A DNA stretch of 64,000 nucleotides from Flavivirga spongiicola (GTDB lineage Bacteria > Bacteroidota > Bacteroidia > Flavobacteriales > Flavobacteriaceae): positions 4,965,546 to 5,029,545 of the forward strand of contig NZ_JAUOEO010000001.1 in the NCBI RefSeq assembly GCF_030540825.1, given 5' to 3'. This document shows, piece after piece, positions 1 to 8,783 of this stretch. The number at the start of each line of letters is the position of its first letter. The stretch's first letter is position 1. Both the position numbers and the translations under genes were made by a program. The notes beneath the pieces were generated by a model, which did no database searches, was not told the DNA's origin, and was given only the letters and a program-made list of their open reading frames with translations.

Positions 1-1
1 A

Positions 2-70
2 ACAATTGAGAAATCTGCACAGGTAGCTATTGTAAATCAGAATAATAAGTTATACATTAACAAAAATTAG
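2..70 (+). CDS. 3' end of an unidentified gene (partial)
   Basis: An open frame enters from the left edge and stops with TAG 17 bases before the STN-type TonB receptor. Only 22 residues are visible, ending in KLYINKN. The next receptor carries an STN signalling domain, and such receptors often follow an anti-sigma factor (FecR) gene, so this could be the FecR C-terminus. That is inference from position only; too little sequence is present to recognise a family. Confidence 0.4.
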   Translation, partial: TIEKSAQVAIVNQNNKLYINKN

Positions 71-87
71 ATTCTAATTTACGTAAA

Positions 88-3054
88 ATGTATTCTCGTA
101 GACTTTTAAAAGTAATCTTGATTTTCATTTTGATTATAAATTATAGTCTTGGGTTAAATGCACAGAATACTGAAAATCAAAAAATAAAATTAACTCACTT
201 TTTATCTAAATTAAGTGAAGAACATCAGGTATTTTTCACTTATGATGTTGATTTGCTTAATAATATTAATATAGATGCAAATCAATTAAATAACACAGAT
301 TTACAACTAATAATTGATTCTTTAAGAGCAAAAACCAATCTTCATTTCGATAATTTGGGCAATAATTACTACGTAATTTATAATGACAGCGAAAAAGGGA
401 AAGCCTCTTTAGAAAATGCAAAGAAGCGATTAAATGAGACTATTGCTACACTTTCTAATTCTAATGGTTTTACAAACTTTACAATGAAAGGCAAAGTTGT
501 TAATATATTTAATGAGCCCCTAGCCGAAGCTAACATTATTGAAAATGGATCTATTAACGGAACAACAACGGACATACATGGAAATTTCACACTACAAACA
601 AATTCAATAAACAACCTATTTATTACCGTTAGCTATGTTGGTTATGCTTCGAAAGTCATTGCTGTTCAAAATGAAAATGATATAACGATTGTATTAGAGC
701 CTGAGGAATCTTTAAAAGAAGTTCAGATAGTTGGTTCAAGAAATGCAAATAGATCGGTATTAGACACCCCTTCAGTAATAGATGTTGTCCAGCTAGAAGA
801 GGCAATCAAAAGAACCGGGCAAATAGAAATAAACCAAATACTTCAGTTTGTTATTCCTTCTTTTAATGCTTCAAAACAATCTGGTGCAGATGGTTCAGAT
901 CATATTGTTCCAGCCACATTGAGAGGCTTGGGTCCCGATCAAACATTAATTCTAATCAATGGAAAAAGGAGACATCAATCGTCCTTAATTAATTTATATG
1001 GAACGCGAGGACGAGGCAATTCGGGAACAGATCTAAATGCTATACCAGCATCAGCCATAGAAAAAATCGAGGTTCTCCGTGATGGTGCTTCCGCTCAATA
1101 TGGATCCGATGCCATTGCAGGCGTGATAAATATTGTTCTGAAAGATGATATAGACACCTTTAACGGAAATATAACCTATGGCTTTAATAATGCCAATGTA
1201 AAAGGAGATTTTAGAAACTCTACATCTGGAATCGATGGCAATACCATGAAACTATCCGGTAATTATGGCATGAAAATTTTAGACGACGGATTTGTAAATA
1301 TCACTACCGAATATCTGTCAAAAGATAAAACCCTAAGACCGGGAGCAGATTTTAGAGAAAAATATGGTGAAGCAGGGTTAAATGAGTATAGTATTTTTAT
1401 AAATACTGAAATCCCCATAAACGATCATTCCAATTTCTATGCTTTTGGTGGTTATAGTTGCAGAAATTCAGAATCTTATGCTTTTACCAGATTTGCAGAT
1501 AGCCCCAGAAATGTTCTTGAAATTTATCCAAACGGATTCAATCCTTTAATAACCGCAAAAATAAAGGACAACTCTATTTCTGCTGGTTTTAAAACCAAAT
1601 TTAATGGCTGGAATATTGATATCAACAACACCTTTGGTAGAAATAACTTTCAGTATTTCATTAAAGAAACATTAAATGCCACCTTATTATTTAATTCGCC
1701 AACAAGTTTTAATGCCGGCGGCCACATCTTAAATCAAAATACTACAGATGCTGACTTTACAAGGTTTTATAAAACCATTTTTAACGGTGTAAATATCGCT
1801 TTTGGCACGGAATATAGAATAGAGAATTTCAAAATATTTGCGGGAGAGCCGGGCTCCTATGCAGCCTTTGATATTAATAAAAACATGGTCGACCAAAACA
1901 CAGCACCAGAGGATTTGGTCATGTTAAATGGTTCTCTACGCCCAAGGGGGTCTCAAGGATTTCCTGGATATGCTCCTGAAAATAAAGTAGATCAAACCAG
2001 GTCTAACTTAGCTTTATATATTGATACAGAATTTGATTTTACCAATAAGTTTATGTTTGGCATTGCGGGGCGCTATGAAAAATATAGCGACTTTGGTAAT
2101 ACATTCAATATTAAACTCTCCTCAAGATATAAAGCTAGCGACAACTTTAATATGCGAAGTGCTTTTAGCTCAGGATTTAGAGCGCCTTCTTTAGCACAAT
2201 TTTATTACAACTTAAAATTTACAAATTTTATAGGTGGTGAACCATCAGAATCCTTATTAGAGTTAAATGATAGCCCCGTAACCCGAAGCTTTGGTATTAG
2301 CAATTTAATTGAAGAAAAGGCTCTTAATGGTAGCCTTGGTTTTACAGCAAAAATGAAGAATTTTAAAGTAAGTTTGGATGCCTATTATGTAAATATTAAA
2401 GATAGAATTATTTTAACAGGAAACTTTGATGCCTCAAATCTTAATTTGAATGTAAACGATGTTCAATTTTTCGCTAATGGTGTGGATACAAGTACAATGG
2501 GTTTAGATGTTATACTAACTTGGAAAAAAAGCATTGCAAACAATTTTTTTTCAATGTCTTTTGCTGGTAATATCAATAACATGACTATTGACAAAATAAA
2601 AAACAGAGCGCTACATGAAGAAACCTTCTTTAGTAAACGCGACCAACATTTTTTATTAGCATCCGCTCCAAAAAGCAAATTTAATTTAAACCTTAATTAC
2701 TCAAATAAAAAATTTAATACCAACTTAACACTTACCAGTTTTAACAAAGTAACCCTTATAGATTGGCAAATCGATATGCCTCTCATTACAGAAGATCCCA
2801 ATTCAGAATATATTGATGAAGCTGACAGATTACAAAAAGCCACAGATACCTATACCCCCAAATTAACTACAGACATAAATATTGGTTATGCTTTAACCAA
2901 GAAAATGGCACTTAGGCTTGGTGCAAATAATCTATTTAACATATACCCTAGCGTACAACAAAACAACTGGACCGATAGTGGTGGCTACTGGGATTCTGTA
3001 CAAATGGGAACTAGTGGCTCTTTTTTATATTCAAATATTTCTTACAAATTCTAG
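88..3054 (+). CDS. TonB-dependent outer-membrane receptor with N-terminal STN signalling domain
   Basis: A 988-residue outer-membrane receptor that would import a ligand using TonB energy. Residues 1-26 are a signal peptide ending near LNAQN. Residues about 30-95 look like an STN domain, the part of FecA-like transducers that signals to an anti-sigma factor. Residues about 132-205 are a carboxypeptidase-D regulatory-like repeat, about 225-345 the plug (with VLRDGASAQYGSDAIAGVIN), and the rest a beta-barrel ending in aromatic YSNISYKF. The plug is near-identical over long stretches to that of the next gene, so the pair arose by duplication. No SusD-like partner follows, so this is not a SusC/SusD glycan system. 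Ligand unknown. Confidence 0.9.
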   Translation: MYSRRLLKVILIFILIINYSLGLNAQNTENQKIKLTHFLSKLSEEHQVFFTYDVDLLNNINIDANQLNNTDLQLIIDSLRAKTNLHFDNLGNNYYVIYNDSEKGKASLENAKKRLNETIATLSNSNGFTNFTMKGKVVNIFNEPLAEANIIENGSINGTTTDIHGNFTLQTNSINNLFITVSYVGYASKVIAVQNENDITIVLEPEESLKEVQIVGSRNANRSVLDTPSVIDVVQLEEAIKRTGQIEINQILQFVIPSFNASKQSGADGSDHIVPATLRGLGPDQTLILINGKRRHQSSLINLYGTRGRGNSGTDLNAIPASAIEKIEVLRDGASAQYGSDAIAGVINIVLKDDIDTFNGNITYGFNNANVKGDFRNSTSGIDGNTMKLSGNYGMKILDDGFVNITTEYLSKDKTLRPGADFREKYGEAGLNEYSIFINTEIPINDHSNFYAFGGYSCRNSESYAFTRFADSPRNVLEIYPNGFNPLITAKIKDNSISAGFKTKFNGWNIDINNTFGRNNFQYFIKETLNATLLFNSPTSFNAGGHILNQNTTDADFTRFYKTIFNGVNIAFGTEYRIENFKIFAGEPGSYAAFDINKNMVDQNTAPEDLVMLNGSLRPRGSQGFPGYAPENKVDQTRSNLALYIDTEFDFTNKFMFGIAGRYEKYSDFGNTFNIKLSSRYKASDNFNMRSAFSSGFRAPSLAQFYYNLKFTNFIGGEPSESLLELNDSPVTRSFGISNLIEEKALNGSLGFTAKMKNFKVSLDAYYVNIKDRIILTGNFDASNLNLNVNDVQFFANGVDTSTMGLDVILTWKKSIANNFFSMSFAGNINNMTIDKIKNRALHEETFFSKRDQHFLLASAPKSKFNLNLNYSNKKFNTNLTLTSFNKVTLIDWQIDMPLITEDPNSEYIDEADRLQKATDTYTPKLTTDINIGYALTKKMALRLGANNLFNIYPSVQQNNWTDSGGYWDSVQMGTSGSFLYSNISYKF

Positions 3055-3203
3055 AAAGATAACTAATTGATTTACAGATTTTTAACATCAAAAATATTGT
3101 TAAGTTAAAAAATAGTTAATCCTCAACGAGTATATTATAAAGTTTATGTGCTTATAAGTTATAAGTGACTAATTCTTTATAATAATAACTTAATAAATCA
3201 TTT

Positions 3204-5903
3204 ATGAAAAAAACAACCCTTTTATTTTTATTAATTTTTAGTGTCTCATTTACTTTTGCACAGCAAAATGTCTCAGGTCTTATCTCTGATTCTTCCGGAA
3301 TACCAATTGCAGGTGTGAATGTCGTAGAAAAAGGAACAACTAACGGTGTTGTTTCAAATTTCGATGGGAAATTCACCATCTCCGTCGATGGAAATTCAAC
3401 CTTGGTTTTTAGCTACATAGGTTACAATTCGTTAGAAGTTCCTGTTAATAATCGACCCATAATTAATGTTACTTTAGAAGACGGTGTTAATCTTGATGAA
3501 GTCATTTTAGTCGGTTCTCGTAGCCCTAGAAGAACAGCTACAGACACTCCAGTTCCCGTAGATGTCTTAGATGTTGCAGATATTGCATCAACCACAGGTA
3601 AGGTTGAAGTGAATGAAATATTGCAATATGCTGCCCCCTCATTTAATGCCAGTAAGCAATCAGGTTCAGATGGAGCTGACCATATTGTACCTGCTTCTTT
3701 ACGTGGTCTGGGACCAGACCAAACCCTTGTTTTAATAAATGGTAAACGAAGACACCAATCCTCTTTAGTAAACGTTTTTGGAACTAGAGGTCGTGGAAAT
3801 TCAGGAACTGACCTTAATGCCATTCCTGCAAACGCTATTAAAAGAATAGAAGTACTAAGAGATGGCGCTTCTGCTCAGTATGGTTCTGATGCTATTGCTG
3901 GCGTTATTAATATTGTTTTAAAAGATAATACCGATGGTTTTTCTGGGGGTATTACCTATGGTGCTTACAGTACAGCTATCGGTGATGGTTGGGAAGATGC
4001 AACTGGTGAAACACTTAGTAACGTGGAAGGTAAAAACCGATTAGACGGTGATGATAAAAGTTGGGATGGTGAGACTGTTAAAATAGATGCCAACTATGGT
4101 GTTTCATTAAATGATAAAGGCGGTTTTATAAATTTCACAACAGAATTCTTATCAAGACAAAATACCTTAAGACCTGGTTTTTCATGGAGAAAAGGTTATG
4201 GTAGTGCAGGAATTGATGGTTTTAACTTTATGATTAACGCTGCTTTACCCATAAATGATAACACTGAAGTGTATGCCTTTGGTGGCAGAAACTTTAGAGA
4301 TACAAATGCGTATGCATTTTCTCGTGGAGCGTTCGATGATGCTCCTAATGGAGAACTTCGTACAGTTTCAAGTTTATACCCAAATGGTTTTACACCAAGA
4401 ATTACATCGTTAATTACAGATGTATCTATCTCAGCTGGTATAAAGCATAAAATGGATAATGGTTGGAATTTAGATTTTAATAATACTTTTGGAAAAAATA
4501 ACTTTCATTATTACATAAAAGGAAGTAATAATGCTTCTATGAAAGACGCATCTCCTACCGATTTTGATGCTGGCGGTCATTTTTTATCACAAAACACTAC
4601 AGGGATAGACTTTAGTAAATATTTTGAAGATATTGCTTCTGGGATGAATATTGCTTTTGGTATGGAATATAGGACAGAGAATTTTGGGATTTTTGCTGGC
4701 GAAGTTTCTTCTTATGGGCTTTATGATGAGAATGGAGCCGTAATCACCAACCCTGCTGCCCAGAGTGTTGCTACATCTCCGTTAGGGAATGATTTACCTG
4801 GAGGTTCTCAAGGCTTTCCTGGATATAGCCCTGACAATGAGGTTGACAGAAGCAGATCTAATTATGGTATTTACTTCGATTCAGAACTTAATGTAAGCGA
4901 AACTTTTATGCTAGCTGCTGCTGTTAGATATGAAAATTATAGTGATTTTGGGAGCACCATTAACGGAAAACTAGCCAGTAGATTAAAAATTAGTGATGAC
5001 TTTACACTAAGAGGTTCTATCTCTACAGGATTTAGAGCACCTTCCCTTGCACAATTATACTATAACTTGATCTTTAATAATATTGTTGCCGGTGCGTCAG
5101 TGCCTTCTTTATTATCTGCAAACAACAGTACCGTTACTAAAGCTTTTGGTATCGGACAATTAAATGAGGAAAAGGCCTTTAATGCTAGTATTGGATTTAC
5201 TTATAAAAATGGTGGATTTACGGCAACTGTTGATGCCTATTCTATTACCGTAGATGATAGAATTATTTTAACTGACAACTTTACAGATCAAACCATTTTA
5301 GGTCCCTTGAATGTGGATGCTGCACAATTTTTTGCTAATGGTGTAGACACTAAAACCAGTGGTCTTGATATTGTTTTAGGTTATGAAACTAATGTTGGCG
5401 AGCATGGTAAGGCAAGAATTGGATTGATTGGTAATTTTAATGATCTGGAGATTAAGAGTATTAATAATGGTAACTTAAACGAATTTACCTTTTTTGGTCC
5501 ATTCTCTCAAGCCTATCTTGAAGCTGCCGCTCCCGATTATAAATTTGGACTTAATCTGGGATACTCATGCAAAAAGTTTGATACTACAGTGTCATTAACA
5601 CAATTTAGTGAAGTAACTCTTCAGGATTTTCAGTGGGTGGACTCCCCTGCTACAACTCAAGCAGAAGCAGATGCCCTTTTCCCCGTAGCAACAGATATTT
5701 ATGAAGCCGCTTTAGTTGTAGATCTTAGCATAGGGTATCAATTATCTGAAAAGGTTAAATTTAGCTTGGGAGCTAACAACCTGTTTAATAAATATCCGAC
5801 ACCTCAATTTGATGGATGGACGGATCAAGGTGGTTTAGCCGATTCTGTTCAGATGGGGTCTGATGGCACCTATGTTTTTGGAAGACTTAATTTTAAATTA
5901 TAA
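3204..5903 (+). CDS. TonB-dependent outer-membrane receptor (paralogue, no STN domain)
   Basis: An 899-residue receptor with a signal peptide (residues 1-19, cleaved near TFAQQ), a carboxypeptidase-regulatory-like domain (about 22-95), a plug (about 110-235) and a C-terminal beta-barrel ending in FGRLNFKL. It shares long plug segments with the gene before it, including LRGLGPDQTL and GRGNSGTDLNAIPA, but lacks the STN domain. The pair may be a signalling receptor and a transport receptor for related ligands. The 149-base gap between them allows separate promoters. A strong terminator follows. The plug resembles the GKRRHxS type widespread in proteobacterial receptors; substrate not deducible. 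Confidence 0.9.
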   Translation: MKKTTLLFLLIFSVSFTFAQQNVSGLISDSSGIPIAGVNVVEKGTTNGVVSNFDGKFTISVDGNSTLVFSYIGYNSLEVPVNNRPIINVTLEDGVNLDEVILVGSRSPRRTATDTPVPVDVLDVADIASTTGKVEVNEILQYAAPSFNASKQSGSDGADHIVPASLRGLGPDQTLVLINGKRRHQSSLVNVFGTRGRGNSGTDLNAIPANAIKRIEVLRDGASAQYGSDAIAGVINIVLKDNTDGFSGGITYGAYSTAIGDGWEDATGETLSNVEGKNRLDGDDKSWDGETVKIDANYGVSLNDKGGFINFTTEFLSRQNTLRPGFSWRKGYGSAGIDGFNFMINAALPINDNTEVYAFGGRNFRDTNAYAFSRGAFDDAPNGELRTVSSLYPNGFTPRITSLITDVSISAGIKHKMDNGWNLDFNNTFGKNNFHYYIKGSNNASMKDASPTDFDAGGHFLSQNTTGIDFSKYFEDIASGMNIAFGMEYRTENFGIFAGEVSSYGLYDENGAVITNPAAQSVATSPLGNDLPGGSQGFPGYSPDNEVDRSRSNYGIYFDSELNVSETFMLAAAVRYENYSDFGSTINGKLASRLKISDDFTLRGSISTGFRAPSLAQLYYNLIFNNIVAGASVPSLLSANNSTVTKAFGIGQLNEEKAFNASIGFTYKNGGFTATVDAYSITVDDRIILTDNFTDQTILGPLNVDAAQFFANGVDTKTSGLDIVLGYETNVGEHGKARIGLIGNFNDLEIKSINNGNLNEFTFFGPFSQAYLEAAAPDYKFGLNLGYSCKKFDTTVSLTQFSEVTLQDFQWVDSPATTQAEADALFPVATDIYEAALVVDLSIGYQLSEKVKFSLGANNLFNKYPTPQFDGWTDQGGLADSVQMGSDGTYVFGRLNFKL

Positions 5904-5925
5904 TAATTACTGAGTGACTAATTCT

Positions 5926-5965
5926 AAAAGAGGTTATCTGAATCAGATAGCCTCTTTTTCTTTCT
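5926..5965 (+). terminator. Rho-independent terminator after second TonB receptor
   Basis: A 15-bp stem (5926-5940 with 5944-5958, one G-T pair, loop AAT) is followed by a T-rich tract. It sits 22 bases after the receptor stop and would end its transcript. Confidence 0.85.
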
Positions 5966-6040
5966 TAATTATAAGGTTTCAATAGCTCTCTACGTAACAT
6001 TTTTCTAATTGATTCGTCAATATTTATGAAACCATCGATT

Positions 6041-7516
6041 ATGAAAAAATTAGCCTTACTTACCGTCCTTTTACTTATTGGAATAAACATCCATTCTCAA
6101 AATATCACAGCCAAACTAGTAGACAAAAGTAATGATGCTCCCATACCCTATGCCACTATTAAAACAGGTGAATTTAGTGGTGTTATTTCTAACGAAGAAG
6201 GTTATTTTAGTTTGAGTTTAGAAGATCTTCAAACTAAAACCATTACTATTTCTTGTATGGGGTATCAAAACAAAACACTTAGTATCAAAGCTATCAAGGG
6301 GTTTAACTTTGTGGTTCCTCTGGAAGCAGCTATTAATCAACTTAATGAGGTTTATATTAGTAATAAAAGACCAAATGCAGATTCCATTATTGCTAGAACA
6401 AAAGCAAAACTTGGCGAGAATTATGATATTAATCTTAACAAATACAACATATTTTATAGAGGTACAGAATATGCCAATTTTAAAAGTTTAGATTTTGAAA
6501 TTGAAAAAGCGTCGCATGTTAAGTCAAAAAATTTAGAGAAGGCGAATAAAAGTTTAGACTCTCTATCAAAACATATTATATCCAGTAACATTATCCATTT
6601 TTCAGATTTTAAGGGTGAATTGTCAAGTCTAAATAAAGATAGTACCAAACTGGTTGTTAATAAAGCTACCAAACTTATTGACCATAAGAATGACTTCTCT
6701 ATTGACGCTGTACAAGAAAAAGCACAAACATTGGTATTAAAATACCTGGATACTACGAAAACCTATAAAGTAAAAACGGGATTATTTAAAGTTGAAGATT
6801 CACTGTCTTTAAAAGATGAAGATTTTAAAGACGATGAAAAAAATGAATATGAAGTGTCTCATTTAAAAAGTACGACAGGTTCGTTATTACGCAAATCTAT
6901 GTTTGTAGATAATTCTTTTTTAAAAACCATTTTAGACTCTAAATTATACGATTACACTTTTGAAGATGTAGGCTATAACAATGGTGACCTCACCTATATT
7001 ATAAGTTTTAAACCAAGAAAAGGAAAAGCAAAATTTACAGGTAAATTATTTATATCGGACGAAAATTATGCCATTACTAAAGTTGATTATAAATATTACG
7101 GATCACGCCACGGAAAAAAGGTAAATTTAAAATTTCTTCTTGGCATCAAGTTTATAGAAAATGTTAGTGAGGGCACTTATATCTATGAAAAAAACAGTGC
7201 CAATAAATACCAACCAAAATATATTAAAAGAATAAAAGGAGCTTATTTTTATGTGAATAGAGATTTAAAACTTATTGAAAATAGCCACGAAAAAAACAAA
7301 GTTGGCTTTAGCTTTAAAATTGAAGGTGATAACCGTAATAAAGAAGAAATACTTTTTACAGATATTAATCATATTACTTTAGAAGATTTCGCTTCAATAA
7401 AACAAGAAAAAGTAGCACCGTTCACCATGTTAAAAGCTTTTGAAAAAACGATGTGGCAAAATGAAGAAACCTTAGAGCCTTTGGAAGAAATGAAACGGTT
7501 TGGGAGTGGGGAATAG
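6041..7516 (+). CDS. Exported carboxypeptidase-like regulatory domain protein
   Basis: About 491 residues. The start at 6041 is preferred over the upstream ATG at 6026 because it gives a clean signal peptide (MKKLALLTVLLLIG, cleaved near HSQ). Residues about 20-95 form a carboxypeptidase-D regulatory-like beta-sandwich of the kind found at the N-terminus of TonB receptors (PYATIKT..GVISNEEGYFSL), but no plug or barrel follows. The remainder is beta-rich and lysine-rich, with no catalytic motif I recognise. Such proteins are common envelope proteins in Flavobacteriaceae with unknown roles. It follows the receptor pair but is separated by a terminator, so it is probably transcribed on its own. 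Confidence 0.8.
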   Translation: MKKLALLTVLLLIGINIHSQNITAKLVDKSNDAPIPYATIKTGEFSGVISNEEGYFSLSLEDLQTKTITISCMGYQNKTLSIKAIKGFNFVVPLEAAINQLNEVYISNKRPNADSIIARTKAKLGENYDINLNKYNIFYRGTEYANFKSLDFEIEKASHVKSKNLEKANKSLDSLSKHIISSNIIHFSDFKGELSSLNKDSTKLVVNKATKLIDHKNDFSIDAVQEKAQTLVLKYLDTTKTYKVKTGLFKVEDSLSLKDEDFKDDEKNEYEVSHLKSTTGSLLRKSMFVDNSFLKTILDSKLYDYTFEDVGYNNGDLTYIISFKPRKGKAKFTGKLFISDENYAITKVDYKYYGSRHGKKVNLKFLLGIKFIENVSEGTYIYEKNSANKYQPKYIKRIKGAYFYVNRDLKLIENSHEKNKVGFSFKIEGDNRNKEEILFTDINHITLEDFASIKQEKVAPFTMLKAFEKTMWQNEETLEPLEEMKRFGSGE

Positions 7517-7735
7517 TTTGGATTACGCTTATCGGTTCGGCTATGAACAGTACGGGAGCAAACTAGCGTTTACTTTCCGCCACGCACATAGCAAAATCTT
7601 TTTGTTTTGTTTTTTCTTTTCTTGTTTAAAGCAAAATCCCAAAGATTTTGCGGACTTCATAAAAATACATAAACCTTTCGATTAAGCCCAAAGCCTGTAT
7701 TGTTTATAGCCTTTGTTATGCATAGTTAATTGTAT
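7517..7735. repeat. Structured non-coding repeat bordering the Ntn-hydrolase gene
   Basis: No credible gene. The stretch contains a perfect 11-bp inverted repeat, GCAAAATCTTT at 7591-7601 and its complement at 7641-7651. It ends in TTGTTATGCATAG. From memory, similar sequence (cataaaaatac... attaag...TTGTTRTGCRTAG) recurs next to single genes in Flavobacteriaceae genomes. A 61-residue open frame across it (7500-7685) looks spurious. Confidence 0.5.
7715..7731 (+). repeat. Left arm of inverted repeat enclosing the Ntn-hydrolase gene
   Basis: GTTATGCATAGTTAATT. Its complement recurs at 8597-8613 with 15 of 17 positions matching. The arms lie 20 bases beyond the stop and 3 bases before the start of the enclosed gene. 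Confidence 0.7.
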
Positions 7736-7750
7736 TCTATTCATTTTCCC

Positions 7751-8593
7751 TTAAATTTTTATTGGGCATTTTTCACTTCTTTTAATCCATTCAATTTTTC
7801 CGTTCTTATAAATTTTAACTATGTTCAATGGTAAACCTGTCTTGTCAGGATTAGCTTTGACCTCAGTCATTAATAAATCTTTAATTACCTGATCAGGGTG
7901 TTTGGAAAAAACGGTCGGATCTTTTACATACTCATCAATAGCAGAATGAGAACCTATATAAAAAGCTTTCGCATCAGTTTTTTTTGAACTCGGTAAAGGG
8001 AAAACCTTTTCTACAGTTTCAAGCTGATAAGTTTTAGAATCAGTTAATGAAAATCGACACATATAAGCAAAAGGTATTCCTTCTTCAAGTCCAATAATAA
8101 CATAGGTGAAAACAGGGTTATGTTTAAGATAAACACTATTGTAATAATCAGGCATTCCTTTTCTTATATCCTCCGCTTGTATAAGTAAAGATTCTTTGAG
8201 TTTTGTATTTGCCATTGCAATAGCCGAATTAAAATTGTCACCATCTTTAATTTGATTTCCTATGATATATGGTAATACGTTTAGATTTGACATTTTTCCG
8301 ATGACTCCCGAAGCAGAGAAATAATATTTTCCCACTTCAAATATCTTAACGATTTCTTGGAACTTTAATTCACCTGTAATTCCGTCTTCTATCCCCATTT
8401 TACTATCAACCCCAAGCAACACGTAATCTGAAGTAACAATAATTACAATCGTTGTCGCATGCAATTGATTTGTTGATACTGAAGTAATGAAGAGGGCAAA
8501 AATCAAACTTAACACTAGCCGTTGATACTTATTTATGTTTGAAATGGTTATAAAGCTATTATTTTCCATACTGAAATTATCTTGAGACTTCAT
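7751..8593 (-). CDS. Exported proteasome-beta/HslV-like Ntn-hydrolase family protein
   Basis: 280 residues. An N-terminal hydrophobic signal (about 22-46) ends LHA, directly followed by Thr47-Thr48-Ile-Val. From Thr47 the protein follows the proteasome beta/HslV pattern: Thr1 equivalent Thr47; Asp17 equivalent Asp63 at exact spacing; Lys33 equivalent probably Lys83 in VKIFEV; SGVIG (95-99) for the Gly47 loop; a YVIIGLEEG strand (164-172); GSHS at 214-217 matching GSGS; and D250-K-T-G253 in place of the family's RDxxSG segment. Family members cut amide bonds with an N-terminal Thr. Here signal peptidase could expose the Thr, which would make it a periplasmic or surface enzyme. Activity and target are unproven. 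Flanking inverted repeats suggest the gene is a movable unit. Met9 (8569) is a possible alternative start. Confidence 0.75.
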   Translation of the reverse strand: MKSQDNFSMENNSFITISNINKYQRLVLSLIFALFITSVSTNQLHATTIVIIVTSDYVLLGVDSKMGIEDGITGELKFQEIVKIFEVGKYYFSASGVIGKMSNLNVLPYIIGNQIKDGDNFNSAIAMANTKLKESLLIQAEDIRKGMPDYYNSVYLKHNPVFTYVIIGLEEGIPFAYMCRFSLTDSKTYQLETVEKVFPLPSSKKTDAKAFYIGSHSAIDEYVKDPTVFSKHPDQVIKDLLMTEVKANPDKTGLPLNIVKIYKNGKIEWIKRSEKCPIKI

Positions 8594-8596
8594 TTT

Positions 8597-8613
8597 GATT
8601 AATTATGCATAAC
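8597..8613 (-). repeat. Right arm of inverted repeat enclosing the Ntn-hydrolase gene
   Basis: Read on the minus strand: GTTATGCATAATTAATC, matching the left arm at 7715-7731 in 15 of 17 positions. It sits 3 bases before the ATG of the enclosed gene. Confidence 0.7.
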
Positions 8614-8618
8614 GACTT

Positions 8619-8647
8619 GATATAAAACCATTTTAATGTTTTATATC
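8619..8647. repeat. Perfect 10-bp stem-loop beside the inverted-repeat arm
   Basis: GATATAAAAC at 8619-8628 pairs with GTTTTATATC at 8638-8647 (9-base loop). It lies just outside the right arm of the cassette and may be part of its boundary structure. No T-tract suggests a terminator. Confidence 0.5.
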
Positions 8648-8732
8648 TAATGATAAGCGAAGTTATAATTTTTACGCAAGAAAATAAATACAAATTAAAT
8701 TAGTTTATACAATTTATATTAACAATAAAAAC

Positions 8733-8760
8733 AAAAATCCTAATCCAAAAGCCTAGGATT
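8733..8760 (-). terminator. Rho-independent terminator of the methyltransferase gene
   Basis: Stem AATCCTA (8736-8742) with TAGGATT (8754-8760). On the minus strand it is followed by TTTTTGTTTTT, so it ends the minus-strand transcript from 11116. Confidence 0.75.
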
Positions 8761-8783
8761 CAATATATAAACTAAATAAATTA

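Noticed and set aside
3422..3823. 133-residue open frame on the minus strand
   Set aside because: It lies inside the conserved plug of the second TonB receptor and has no family resemblance; it is the reverse-strand shadow of that gene.
7500..7685. 61-residue open frame after the carboxypeptidase-regulatory-domain gene
   Set aside because: It runs through the foldable non-coding repeat; composition is Phe/Lys-rich and starts inside the preceding gene.
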